Below are positions 8,121 to 16,274 of a stretch of DNA of 39,866 bases, piece after piece (position 1 is the first letter of the stretch; each line of letters begins with the position of its first letter). The notes beneath the pieces were generated by a model. The model saw only the letters and a program-made list of their open reading frames with translations. It searched no databases and was not told where the DNA came from. The position numbers and the translations under genes were made by a program. Source of the DNA: an uncultured bacterium (lineage in GTDB: Bacteria; Bacillota; Clostridia; Oscillospirales; Oscillospiraceae); the NCBI GenBank assembly GCA_945873205.1, contig CAMCCC010000021.1:1-39866 (forward strand), in the 5' to 3' direction.

Positions 8121-9185
8121 ATGGAAGAAAAAACAACACTGGTGCATGGCGGTGACTGGGCCGGGTTCGCGGCGGAGTACGGCGCCATGCCCCTGGATTT
8201 CTCTGCCAATGTGAGCCCTCTGGGGGTGCCGGACGGGGTGCGCCGCGCCATCGAACAGGCTGCGGCCCAGGCCGACCGGTATCCTGACCCCCTTTGCCGG
8301 GCTCTGCGCGCCGCCATTGCCCAGAAGGAAGCTGTCCCTGCGGAGTATATCCTCTGCGGCAACGGGGCCGCCGACCTGATTTTCCGGGCGGTGCTGGCCC
8401 GGAAACCCCGGAAAGCCCTGGTGACAGCCCCCAGCTTTGCGGAATACGCGGCGGCCTTGGAGACTGTTGACTGTGAGATTATACGGTATGCGCTGAAAGA
8501 GGAGCGGGACTTCCGGCTGGAGGCGGATTTTTTGCAGGCCATCACCCCGGATGTGGACATGGTCTTCCTCTGCCAGCCCAACAATCCCACCGGCCTGACC
8601 AGCCCCCGGGAACTGCTGCTCCGCGTTGCGGCGCGGTGCCGGGACTGCGGGACTTTGCTGGTGCTGGACGAGTGCTTCACCGATTTTTTGGATGCGCCGG
8701 AAGCCCACAGCCTGAAAGGGGAGCTGGAACGCTTCCCCAATCTGCTGATTTTGAAAGCCTTCACCAAGCTCTACGCCATGGCCGGGGTGCGCCTGGGTTA
8801 TGTCCTATGCGCGGACGCCTCCCAGCTGGAAGCCCTGGCCAAGGCCGGCCAGCCCTGGGCGGTGTCCTCCCTGGCCCAGGCGGCGGGGATCGCCGCCCTG
8901 GGGGAAACAGACTATGTGCAGCGGTTGCGCCGCCTGATCGGGGCAGAGCGCCCCTGGCTGACGCAGGAGCTGACTGCGCTGGGCCTGCGGGTAATCCCCG
9001 GCGAGGCGAATTATCTTCTGTTTGCCTGCGCCCGGCCCCTGACTCTGCTCCTGCGGCAGCGGGGCATCCTGATCCGCAGCTGCGCCAATTACCCGGGCCT
9101 GGATGACCGCTGGTACCGGGTGGCGGTGCGCAGCCATGAGGAAAATCAGCGCTTGGTTGCAGCTCTCCGGGAGGTGCTGTTGTGA
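8121..9185 (+). CDS. cobD: Threonine-phosphate decarboxylase (PLP-dependent)
   Basis: A 354-residue class I/II aminotransferase-fold enzyme that decarboxylates threonine phosphate to aminopropanol phosphate, the substrate of CbiB just upstream. Evidence: HGGDWAGFA at the N-terminus, LDFSANVSPLGVP near residue 30, CGNGAADLIFR near 78, CQPNNPTGL near 152, LVLDECFTDFL near 180, and LKAFTKLYAMAGVRLGY with the PLP lysine at about 216. I chose ATG 8121, which follows GAGGTGA by five bases, over the longer open frame. The end overlaps cbiP. A histidinol-phosphate aminotransferase is the main alternative, but operon context favours CobD. Confidence 0.9.
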   Translation: MEEKTTLVHGGDWAGFAAEYGAMPLDFSANVSPLGVPDGVRRAIEQAAAQADRYPDPLCRALRAAIAQKEAVPAEYILCGNGAADLIFRAVLARKPRKALVTAPSFAEYAAALETVDCEIIRYALKEERDFRLEADFLQAITPDVDMVFLCQPNNPTGLTSPRELLLRVAARCRDCGTLLVLDECFTDFLDAPEAHSLKGELERFPNLLILKAFTKLYAMAGVRLGYVLCADASQLEALAKAGQPWAVSSLAQAAGIAALGETDYVQRLRRLIGAERPWLTQELTALGLRVIPGEANYLLFACARPLTLLLRQRGILIRSCANYPGLDDRWYRVAVRSHEENQRLVAALREVLL

Positions 9186-10663
9186 AAAAAGCGGCCAATA
9201 TCATGATTCAGGGCACCATGTCCGGGGCAGGGAAGAGCCTGCTCTGCGCGGCCCTGTGCCGGATTTTTGCCCAGGACGGCTACCGGGTTGCCCCCTTCAA
9301 AAGCCAGAACATGGCCCTGAACAGCTATGTGACCAAAGCGGGGCTGGAGATGGGCCGGGCCCAGGTGCTGCAGGCTCAGGCGGCGGGCAGGGAGCCGGAT
9401 GTGCGCATGAACCCCATCCTGCTCAAGCCCAGCAGCGACACCGGCAGCCAGGTGATCGTCAACGGCCAGGTTTGGGGGCAAATGCCGGCGGCGGAATATT
9501 ATGAAAGGAAGAGCAGCCTGATCCCCGCTGTTCTGGCTGCCTATGAGGGCCTTGCCGCAGAGAACGACATCCTCGTCATCGAAGGTGCCGGCAGCCCGGC
9601 GGAAATCAATCTGAAAGCCAATGACATTGTGAACATGGGCCTGGCGGCGCTGGTGGATGCGCCGGTTCTCCTGGCGGGGGATATTGACCGGGGCGGCGTG
9701 TTCGCCCAGCTGTACGGCACGGTAGCCTTGTTGGAGCCGGAGGAGCAGCGGCGAATCAAAGGGCTGCTGATCAATAAATTCCGTGGCGATCCGGCGCTTT
9801 TGCGTCCCGGCCTTGCCATGCTGGAGGAAAAGACCCAGATCCCGGTGCTGGGGGTAATTCCCTATTTGCACGTGGACCTGGACGACGAGGACTCCCTGTC
9901 TCCCCGGCTGGAGCAGAAGGAAGCGCCCAAGCCCATTGACATCGGGGTGATCCGCCTGCCACGCATATCCAACTTCACGGATTTCTCTCCTCTGGAGAGT
10001 CACCCGGCTTTAGGTGTACGCTATGTGCAGACGGCGGCGGAGCTGGGCCAACCGGATCTGGTTATTCTCCCCGGCACCAAGAGCACCATGGCAGACCTGC
10101 TGTGGCTGCGGCAAAAGGGACTGGAAGCGGCCATTCAGAAGCTGGCGGCCCGGGGCACACCCATCCTGGGCGTCTGCGGCGGCTATCAGATGCTGGGCCG
10201 CTGGCTGGATGACCCCACTGGCTGCGAAGGCGGCGGCCGGCTGCGGGGTATGAGCCTGCTGCCGGTAGACACGGTGTTCTGTGCCGAAAAGACCCGCACC
10301 CGTGTGCAGGCCAGAACCTTGACAGAACCGCTGAATGGTGCCAAACTGGATGCCTACGAGATCCACATGGGAACGACCGGGGGAGAGGGAGAACCCTTTT
10401 GCCGCCTGGATGATGGACGGCCGGAGGGCTGCGTCTGTGGGAACGTGTTCGGCACCTATCTGCACGGCCTGTTTGACCGCGGGGAGCTTACGGAAAAGCT
10501 GGCCCAGTGGCTGTGCCGCCGCAAGGGAATCCCCTGCCAAGGGGCAGCGCCCGCTTCCCATAGGGAGTATCAGGAGCGGCAGCTTGACCTTTTGGCCCAG
10601 ACTGTCCGCGCCGCGCTGGATATGAGGGAAATCTACCGCATCATGGGCCTGGAAAGGAGATAA
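9182..10663 (+). CDS. cobQ: Adenosylcobyrate (cobyric acid) synthase
   Basis: A 493-residue glutamine-dependent amidotransferase (CobQ/CbiP) that amidates the b, d, e and g carboxylates of adenosylcobyrinate diamide. The N-terminal domain has the P-loop QGTMSGAGKSLLCAALC, PFKSQNMALNSYVT and IEGAGSPAEINLK. The glutaminase domain has LPGTKSTMADL, the Cys nucleophile at about residue 332 in LGVCGGYQMLG, YEIHMG, and FGTYLHGLFD with the catalytic His. The start is GTG 9182, overlapping cobD. Length is normal for the family. Confidence 0.93.
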   Translation: MKKAANIMIQGTMSGAGKSLLCAALCRIFAQDGYRVAPFKSQNMALNSYVTKAGLEMGRAQVLQAQAAGREPDVRMNPILLKPSSDTGSQVIVNGQVWGQMPAAEYYERKSSLIPAVLAAYEGLAAENDILVIEGAGSPAEINLKANDIVNMGLAALVDAPVLLAGDIDRGGVFAQLYGTVALLEPEEQRRIKGLLINKFRGDPALLRPGLAMLEEKTQIPVLGVIPYLHVDLDDEDSLSPRLEQKEAPKPIDIGVIRLPRISNFTDFSPLESHPALGVRYVQTAAELGQPDLVILPGTKSTMADLLWLRQKGLEAAIQKLAARGTPILGVCGGYQMLGRWLDDPTGCEGGGRLRGMSLLPVDTVFCAEKTRTRVQARTLTEPLNGAKLDAYEIHMGTTGGEGEPFCRLDDGRPEGCVCGNVFGTYLHGLFDRGELTEKLAQWLCRRKGIPCQGAAPASHREYQERQLDLLAQTVRAALDMREIYRIMGLERR

Positions 10664-10668
10664 GCGTA

Positions 10669-11181
10669 ATGCAGCAGGGATTAATTCATCTATACTGGGG
10701 CGAGGGCAAGGGAAAGACCACCGCGGCCATGGGCCTTGCCCTGCGTGCCCTGGGCAACGGAAAGCGGGTGGTGCTTGTCCAGTTCCTGAAGGGCGGAGAC
10801 AGCGGGGAAATCCCGCTGCTGCGCCGCCTGGGCGCCACCGTGTACCGGGGGAAGGCCGGGCAGAAATTCGTGCATCAGATGAGCGAAGCGGAAAAAGTGC
10901 AGACCCGGGATATGCAGACCGAGAACCTGCGCCGGGCACTGCGGGAGCCGGCGGACTTGCTGATTCTGGACGAGGTCTGCGCGGCCTGCCAACTGGATAT
11001 GGTGGAGGAAAGCCTGATTAAGCAGGCGGTGCTGGAAAAGCCGGCGGAGCAGGAACTGGTGCTGACCGGCCGGGAACCGGCGGACTGGATGCGGGAGGCG
11101 GCGGATTATTCCACGGAAATGCGCTGCCACAGGCACCCCTTTAATCAGGGTATCGGAGCGAGAAAGGGCGTGGAATATTGA
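10669..11181 (+). CDS. cobO: Cob(I)yrinic acid a,c-diamide adenosyltransferase
   Basis: A 170-residue CobO/BtuR-type ATP:corrinoid adenosyltransferase that forms the Co-C bond to deoxyadenosine. The modified P-loop GEGKGKTTAAMGLALRA is near the N-terminus, followed by RVVLVQFLKGG and LLILDEVCAAC near residue 100, with ELVLTGREPADWMREAADY in the C-terminal part. It begins five bases after the cobQ stop, one of only two places in the operon with no overlap, with GGAAAGGAGATAAG as a strong ribosome binding region. The stop overlaps the cbiC start. Confidence 0.92.
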   Translation: MQQGLIHLYWGEGKGKTTAAMGLALRALGNGKRVVLVQFLKGGDSGEIPLLRRLGATVYRGKAGQKFVHQMSEAEKVQTRDMQTENLRRALREPADLLILDEVCAACQLDMVEESLIKQAVLEKPAEQELVLTGREPADWMREAADYSTEMRCHRHPFNQGIGARKGVEY

Positions 11182-11852
11182 TGGAAAAACACATCCTCCC
11201 AGCGGATATTGAGCGCACCAGCATGGCAATTATTACCCGGGAATTGGAAGAAGCAGGCATTGCGCTGCCGGCGGAGAACGCCGATGTGATCCGGCGGGTA
11301 ATCCATACCACCGCGGATTTCGACTATGTGGAGAATCTGATTTTTACGGAACATGCTGTGGAGAAGGCCATGGCGGCCCTGGGCCGGGGTGTCCCCATCC
11401 TGACGGACACCAACATGGCCCTTGCCGGGATCAGCAAACCGGCGCGAAGCCGCCTTCATGTGGAGGCGGCCTGCTATGTGGCGGATGCGGATATTGCTGC
11501 CGCCGCCAAGGAGCAGGGGACCACCCGGGCAGTGGCCTGCGTGAAGAAGGGGGCGCTGCTGCACCCGGAGGCGGTCTTTGCCGTAGGAAACGCACCCACC
11601 GCCCTGCTGGCCCTCTGTGAACTGATTGAGGAGGGGCTTCGGCCGTCCCTGGTGATCGGGGTGCCTGTCGGCTTCGTGAACGTTGTGGACAGCAAAGAGA
11701 AGATCTTTGCTGTATGTGAAAAACATCGGGTTCCCGCCATTGTGGCCAGAGGCCGAAAGGGCGGCAGCACCGTGGCTGCCGCCATATGCAATGCGCTTTT
11801 GTATGCCGCTGCGGATATGATAAATCCCACGAACCGAGGCTGGCAGGGATAA
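11181..11852 (+). CDS. cbiC: Precorrin-8X / cobalt-precorrin-8 methylmutase
   Basis: A 223-residue methylmutase that moves the C11 methyl to C12, giving (hydrogeno)cobyrinate. Visible blocks are RRVIHTTADFDYVENL near residue 36, whose His is the expected catalytic residue, ILTDTNMALAGISK near 73, AVGNAPTALLAL near 134 and VIGVPVGFVNVVDSKE near 157. The family usually has G(A/C)x ESK where NVVDSK stands here; this is conservative. ATG 11181 shares bases with the cobO stop (TGATG). It is the last gene of the operon; no gene on this strand follows for 7.6 kb. The aerobic name is cobH. Confidence 0.92.
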   Translation: MEKHILPADIERTSMAIITRELEEAGIALPAENADVIRRVIHTTADFDYVENLIFTEHAVEKAMAALGRGVPILTDTNMALAGISKPARSRLHVEAACYVADADIAAAAKEQGTTRAVACVKKGALLHPEAVFAVGNAPTALLALCELIEEGLRPSLVIGVPVGFVNVVDSKEKIFAVCEKHRVPAIVARGRKGGSTVAAAICNALLYAAADMINPTNRGWQG

Positions 11853-11905
11853 CATACGGTAGGGATGCAGTGCCTGCCGCCCAATACTATGTCTGAATTA
11901 TCAAT

Positions 11906-11931
11906 AAAAAATCCGGGTCAAAAAACCCGGA
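11906..11931 (-). terminator. Intrinsic terminator for the antirepressor/metallophosphoesterase unit
   Basis: A perfect 7-bp stem, TCCGGGT at 11912-11918 with ACCCGGA at 11925-11931, has a 6-base loop and, read on the - strand, is followed by six Ts (the A run at 11906-11911). It lies downstream of the - strand gene at 12047 and would also face the + strand cob operon, where it lacks a T run. Confidence 0.75.
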
Positions 11932-11938
11932 AAGGCTT

Positions 11939-12010
11939 GATGCCGTAGGCTTTGTGCCTACGGCATCTAAAGTGTTGCGATGTTATTCAACATCGAAAAA
12001 CTTTAGATGC
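11939..12010. repeat. Two overlapping, mutually exclusive inverted repeats
   Basis: GATGCCGTAGGC (11939-11950) pairs perfectly with 11956-11967 across a 5-base loop. GCATCTAAAGT (11963-11973) pairs perfectly with ACTTTAGATGC (12000-12010), enclosing an inner 7-bp stem, 11978-11984 with 11989-11995. The five bases GCATC at 11963-11967 belong to both stems, so only one can form fully. There is no T run. The rest of the 194-base gap 11853-12046 holds only the terminator described separately. Confidence 0.75.
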
Positions 12011-12046
12011 CAGCGTACCGTTACAAAATCAGTCATGCTTATAGAG

Positions 12047-12931
12047 TCATTTTTCCGTTTCTTCGGAATTATGTTCTGCAATAGTCCCCTCAATCAAATC
12101 GGTTATGACCTGGTTGAGTTGTGAAGCGTTTTGCGAAGTAATAACCGGTACGCCGGTTCTTGCTTCAACGGCTCTGCGCGCTTCTCCAGCGGCTTCGCCG
12201 CCTTCGCGGGCGACCTTCATGTTCTCGGCAAAAGTTTCGGGCACCCTTTGCTTGGAAATCTCTGTGGTAGTAGCCTCGGCCAGCATATTCAGGACAAGCT
12301 CCAGTGTGGTCATATTGTCACGGAGATTCTCCTTTTTCAGCCCCTTCAGATTCTTATACTGCCGTGTGCTCATGCCGGACCAGGCCCGCGTGATCTCATC
12401 GGTCAAAATTGCGTATTCGATGCCCTTCTGCACGCCCCGGGCATCCCACTCATCGGTCAGTTCCTTGCGTACCTGAATTGCTTGAAGACGCTGGTTGATC
12501 CATTCACGGGTATAGCCCTTTTTCAAATAGGTTTCCAGTGCCCGCTCGATGGTCAGCTCCGGGTCAATGGTTTCCTCAATGCGTTCCCGACCGACTTGGG
12601 CCAGCCAGAGTTTGAAAGGCTCGGCTTTGGGTGAAGGAATAGTCTGAATAATGCGGAGAAGCTGCTCGGTATCAGCCACATCGGTCAGGCGGCGTTTACC
12701 ATCAACGGCCGTCATTTTCAACTGACTACAGTTTGTAGGCAGTTCACTGCCTTCTTGCTTTAGCCTGGTCTTCAATACGCTCCAGTACTTTGCTGCATGG
12801 CGTTGATCGGGCTGGTCTGTCAGGACGGCCACCACATCCACAATAGAAAAGTACCATTCTTCCTTCTCCACGTCCCAAGCGGTGCGGATGCGCTTGTCCT
12901 CAAAAAGCTGAATTTGATCGTTCTGGCTCAT
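12047..12931 (-). CDS. BRO-type phage antirepressor-like protein
   Basis: A 294-residue soluble protein. The N-terminal 110 residues (FEDKRIRTAWDVEKEEWYFS, VVAVLTDQPDQRHAAKYWSV, and TDVADTEQLLRIIQTIPSPK) have the layout of a Bro-N domain, the DNA-binding module of phage antirepressors. The centre is helical and charged. The C-terminal part includes RAWSGMSTRQYKNLKGL and a Glu-rich tail. It starts 27 bases after the metallophosphoesterase, with a GAGGAG ribosome binding site, so both form one transcript. Related proteins are frequent in gut clostridia outside prophages. Its role is unknown; regulation or phage-related functions are possible. Confidence 0.7.
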   Translation of the reverse strand: MSQNDQIQLFEDKRIRTAWDVEKEEWYFSIVDVVAVLTDQPDQRHAAKYWSVLKTRLKQEGSELPTNCSQLKMTAVDGKRRLTDVADTEQLLRIIQTIPSPKAEPFKLWLAQVGRERIEETIDPELTIERALETYLKKGYTREWINQRLQAIQVRKELTDEWDARGVQKGIEYAILTDEITRAWSGMSTRQYKNLKGLKKENLRDNMTTLELVLNMLAEATTTEISKQRVPETFAENMKVAREGGEAAGEARRAVEARTGVPVITSQNASQLNQVITDLIEGTIAEHNSEETEK

Positions 12932-12957
12932 CTGGTGCGTCTCCTCTCTTTGCCGGA

Positions 12958-13704
12958 TTAAACCACGCGTATTATCTGCTCCCAGAGCAGAACAAAGCGG
13001 TCATCAATGACGCTGTTCTTGTGGTAGTGACCGAACAGCCATTGATGAAAGCTGACTTTCTCCTTCACTTCTTCCAGAAATCCTGTCAGGCGGTCGTGGA
13101 CATACCCGCCTTCCCCCACAATGTCCTCAATGCTGTTGGGGGCACAGTGGGTAATGATGTAATCCACCTGGTAGTCTACCCGTTCCAAACTGCACTGGGC
13201 TTCTGTGTACTCCGCCTCTGAGGGGAGCTCCTGCCGCCACCAGGAGCGGTGGTTGACCCGGAAGGGAACACCCATTCGCCGGAGCATCCAGTACTGCTCC
13301 TCAAAGTCTTCTGCTTTGGGGTCCAGAATGCCATAGTCAATATCGTGGCTGCTGGCACCGCCCATGGTGAAGAAGGTATGGCCCTGCAACTCAAATACTT
13401 GCCCACGCGTCAGGTGGATCACATGGGGCCGGATACGCTGGATCTTTCCGCCGCACCATTCCTCCACCGGGTATCTGGCCAGACGATCAAAATTCTCATG
13501 GTTCCCGCTGACGAACAGAGTGGTAAAAGGCAGATTCTCCAGCCAGTCCAGATTGCGCTTTTCCTTCTTGCTGCCGTCCCACACACCGCCGAAGTCTCCG
13601 CAGATGATCACGTAGTCATCTCGGGTCATCCCGGTCTGCTCAGGAAAGTTTTCCACTTGAAAGCGCTGAAAGCTGCCGTGCGTATCACCTGTGGCATAGA
13701 TCAT
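12958..13704 (-). CDS. Calcineurin-type metallophosphoesterase
   Basis: A 248-residue metallophosphoesterase. All the metal-binding motifs are present: YATGDTHG at residue 2, IICGDFGGVWDG near 34, SGNHENFD near 67, IITHCAPNS near 185 and FGHYHKNS near 222. These define a dinuclear metal centre that cleaves phosphoesters; the substrate cannot be inferred. It is first in a two-gene unit with the BRO-like gene, driven by the promoter at 13745-13773, and has a GAGGTGA ribosome binding site. No signal peptide, so cytoplasmic. It lies beside the recombinase end of the mobile element, but which side of the boundary is unclear. Confidence 0.85.
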   Translation of the reverse strand: MIYATGDTHGSFQRFQVENFPEQTGMTRDDYVIICGDFGGVWDGSKKEKRNLDWLENLPFTTLFVSGNHENFDRLARYPVEEWCGGKIQRIRPHVIHLTRGQVFELQGHTFFTMGGASSHDIDYGILDPKAEDFEEQYWMLRRMGVPFRVNHRSWWRQELPSEAEYTEAQCSLERVDYQVDYIITHCAPNSIEDIVGEGGYVHDRLTGFLEEVKEKVSFHQWLFGHYHKNSVIDDRFVLLWEQIIRVV

Positions 13705-13744
13705 GAGTGATCACCTCTGCGTCTTTAAAATTCTTCTTACACCG

Positions 13745-13773
13745 ATTATAGCACTGATACGCTGTGTTCTCAA
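13745..13773 (-). promoter_or_regulatory. Sigma-A type promoter for the metallophosphoesterase
   Basis: On the - strand TTGAGA (13773-13768) and TATAAT (13750-13745) are separated by 17 bases. The start codon is 41 bases further down. The remaining gap 13705-13890 should contain the end of the mobile element, but I see no clear attachment site or direct repeat. Confidence 0.65.
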
Positions 13774-13890
13774 GATTGTGCCAACACTGAAGGTAAGGGT
13801 TGCTGTTTTTCGTTCCTATTTTTCAGCAATTTGGAAGGAGAAATACTGGAACGAAGTTTGATTCAAACATCTTGAATTTCGGAGTAATTG

Positions 13891-15525
13891 TCATCTAGTT
13901 TTTTCCAGCTCCTGCTCAATCTCTATTCCGCCACGCAGGTAGACGATGATTTTATCTGCAGATACCACCTTTACGGTATCCACCAGCTGGCGGATGAGGG
14001 GTTCGTCCCACTGAGTGATGTGGGCGGATGCCTGCTCCAGTGCGTCGGCGGCATCTTCGATGCGCCGGATGGCCTGGCTGTTATTTTTCCGCTGCTCCTC
14101 GATGACAGCCCGCCGTTCTTTCAGGGCGGCGGCCTCGTCCATAATTGCTCTGAGCGGGGCTGTGTAATCGGAAGCGTCCTCCGCTTGCGCGGCCTTCGCC
14201 ACCAAGGACCGGGTCTGACTGCTCAGTTCTTCCAGCCGGCGTTCAATGTCCGCCAGGCTCATGCTCTCACCGGGGATGGGAGCCAGCTCCAGTTCCATGG
14301 CGCTGGTGATCTGCTGGATGAGGGCACTTTTCCGGCTCATGGCAGAATTGATGGCGGCCAGAATCGCCCTTTGGAGCGGTTCCTCGTCCAGGGTAGGGGA
14401 GTCATGGCAGTATTTCGTTCCATAGTCCAAACGGCTGACACAGCGCCAAACAACCCGCTTTCTGCCCCGTTTGGCCCAGGTGCAGCGGCGGTATAGGGTG
14501 CCGCACTCACCGCAGACCAGGCGCTCCGAAAGGGCGTATTTGCTGGTGTAGGAAGATTTGCCGGTGGGAGCATATTTCTTCGAAGGGCTCTTCCCTGCGT
14601 TGCGCCGGGCCATCTCGGCCTGTACGGCGTCAAAGGTCTTGTGATCCACGATGCCCTCATGATGGTTCTCTATCAGATACATGGGGAGCTGGCCGGTGTT
14701 GCGGATGACCTTGCGGCTGATGCAGTCGCTGATGAAGGTCTTCTGGAGCAGCACATCCCCACGGTATTTTTCATTGGTCAGGATGCTCCGGATTGCCGAG
14801 AGCGTCCACTGGGGTCCCTCGGCCACGTTGGGGATGTGCTCCGCTTCCAGTCTGTCCTTGATCATTCGGAGGCTGGCTCCGGAGAGATACTGCCTGTAGA
14901 TGGACCGCACCACCTGGGCCTGGTCGGGGATGATCTTGGGTTTGCCATCTTCGCCCTTTTCATAGGCATACAGCTTTTTATACGCGATGGTGGCTTTGCC
15001 CTCCCGCATGGCCTGCCGTTTGCCCCAGCGCACATTGGCGCTGATGATTTCACTCTCCGCCTGGGCGAAGGCTCCCAGCATGGTAATGAGAATCTCACTG
15101 TCCGATTCCAGAGTGTTGATGTTCTCCTTCTCGAAGATGACGGCAATGCCCAATTCCCGCAGTGCCCGGATATAGTTCAGGCAGTCTACGGTGTTCCGAG
15201 AGAAGCGGGAGATGGACTTGGTCAGGATGATGTCGATTTTCCTCTGCTTGCACAGCCGGATCATCCGCAGGAACTCCGGCCGCTTCCGGGCGGAGGTGCC
15301 GGTGATGCCCTCATCCGCAAAGATGCCGGCCATAGTCCAGTTCTTGTTGGCCATGATCTTGTCGGTATAGTAGGTCTGCTGGGCCGCATAGCTGGTGAGC
15401 TGCTCCTCTTCATCGGTGGACACCCGGCAATAGGCTGCCACCCGGAGCTGCAGCTGGATGGCATGCTGTTGCGCAATTTCCGGCTTGGCAGGGATGGTGA
15501 TAACTCTGGGCCGGGTTTCCGTCAT
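13891..15525 (-). CDS. Large serine recombinase (site-specific integrase family)
   Basis: A 544-residue large serine recombinase. The resolvase catalytic domain (residues about 25-170) has the Ser nucleophile in AAYCRVSTDEEEQ, GITGTSARKRPEF, LTKSISRFSRNT with the conserved Arg residues, and FAQAESEIISANVRWG. A recombinase domain follows to about 310, then a zinc ribbon (CGECGTLYRR and later WRCVSR and YCHD) and a coiled-coil, Glu/Gln-rich C-terminus. It is the last of three coupled genes, with its ATG overlapping the stop before it. It probably acts together with the 16274 gene to excise and integrate the element; which of the two is essential cannot be told. Confidence 0.9.
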   Translation of the reverse strand: MTETRPRVITIPAKPEIAQQHAIQLQLRVAAYCRVSTDEEEQLTSYAAQQTYYTDKIMANKNWTMAGIFADEGITGTSARKRPEFLRMIRLCKQRKIDIILTKSISRFSRNTVDCLNYIRALRELGIAVIFEKENINTLESDSEILITMLGAFAQAESEIISANVRWGKRQAMREGKATIAYKKLYAYEKGEDGKPKIIPDQAQVVRSIYRQYLSGASLRMIKDRLEAEHIPNVAEGPQWTLSAIRSILTNEKYRGDVLLQKTFISDCISRKVIRNTGQLPMYLIENHHEGIVDHKTFDAVQAEMARRNAGKSPSKKYAPTGKSSYTSKYALSERLVCGECGTLYRRCTWAKRGRKRVVWRCVSRLDYGTKYCHDSPTLDEEPLQRAILAAINSAMSRKSALIQQITSAMELELAPIPGESMSLADIERRLEELSSQTRSLVAKAAQAEDASDYTAPLRAIMDEAAALKERRAVIEEQRKNNSQAIRRIEDAADALEQASAHITQWDEPLIRQLVDTVKVVSADKIIVYLRGGIEIEQELEKTR

Positions 15526-16274
15526 TGTTCCAGGCTCCCTCCTATGACTTGATTGTTTTTCAGGCGGATGGCCAAGTCTCCGCTGCTGGTGGTGAAGATG
15601 GCTGATACTGTGGATTGCAGCAGTTCAGCGTCCAACTGGGTCATGGGCTGGGCTTGGGCGAATACCCGCTGAAGACGGGCAGTTTCATACTCCTCGTTGC
15701 CGATGGCTCCGTACTGCGCTGCGGCGATGGACAGGATCAGCTTTTGGGCGGCTTCTTCATCAATGGGCTGCTGGGCCATGACAGCATCTAATTCCCGCTG
15801 CAACTGCCATTGGTTGGATTGCGGGCTTTCTTTGGTGTGGGGCATTGCGATTCTCTCCGGCTTTCCGGCGAGACGGTTGAGCAGGTTCAGCACCTGCCGT
15901 TCCGTCTGCCCTGTGACCCTGTGGCCGCAGAGACGGCGGAGGACTTTCTGCTCCTCTGTTTGCTGGCTGGGCCGTTGTTTGGCACTGCGTTTCTCTGACG
16001 CCTTAGCCAGCGCTGCCGCTGGAATGATGGCCGGATAACCGCTTTCTCCTGTATAGCGCTTGTCCTCCAGAATGCGGGCCAGCATGTTCTTGTTCCAGAC
16101 CTTACCCTCGTCATACGGAACCGGCTGGCTCCGAAGCTCCGCAACCAGGGCATTGTAGGTAGAACCGGAAAGGTATTGCCGGAAGATCTGCTCCACCAGC
16201 GCCGCTTCCTGCGGATGGCGGACAATCACGCCCAGTTCCATCCGGTAGCCAAAGGGCTGCTTTCGGTTGCCCAT
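15522..16274 (-). CDS. Recombinase-family protein without the catalytic domain
   Basis: A 250-residue protein that begins where a large serine recombinase's DNA-binding recombinase domain would begin: KQPFGYRMELGVIVRHPQEA, then VEQIFRQYLSGSTYNALV and MLARILEDKRYTGES. No resolvase domain and no catalytic Ser motif precede it, because it starts directly on the ATGA overlap with the recombinase upstream. The C-terminal part has the same strand-rich IRLKNN tail as its neighbours. It is likely an accessory DNA-binding partner of the two full recombinases. The ATGA overlap at both ends implies fixed stoichiometry. Confidence 0.75.
   Translation of the reverse strand: MGNRKQPFGYRMELGVIVRHPQEAALVEQIFRQYLSGSTYNALVAELRSQPVPYDEGKVWNKNMLARILEDKRYTGESGYPAIIPAAALAKASEKRSAKQRPSQQTEEQKVLRRLCGHRVTGQTERQVLNLLNRLAGKPERIAMPHTKESPQSNQWQLQRELDAVMAQQPIDEEAAQKLILSIAAAQYGAIGNEEYETARLQRVFAQAQPMTQLDAELLQSTVSAIFTTSSGDLAIRLKNNQVIGGSLEQ

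Noticed and set aside
13705-13890. Attachment site of the mobile element
   Set aside because: The position beside the recombinases is right, but I found no direct repeat or crossover motif that could be paired, and the other end is not in the window.
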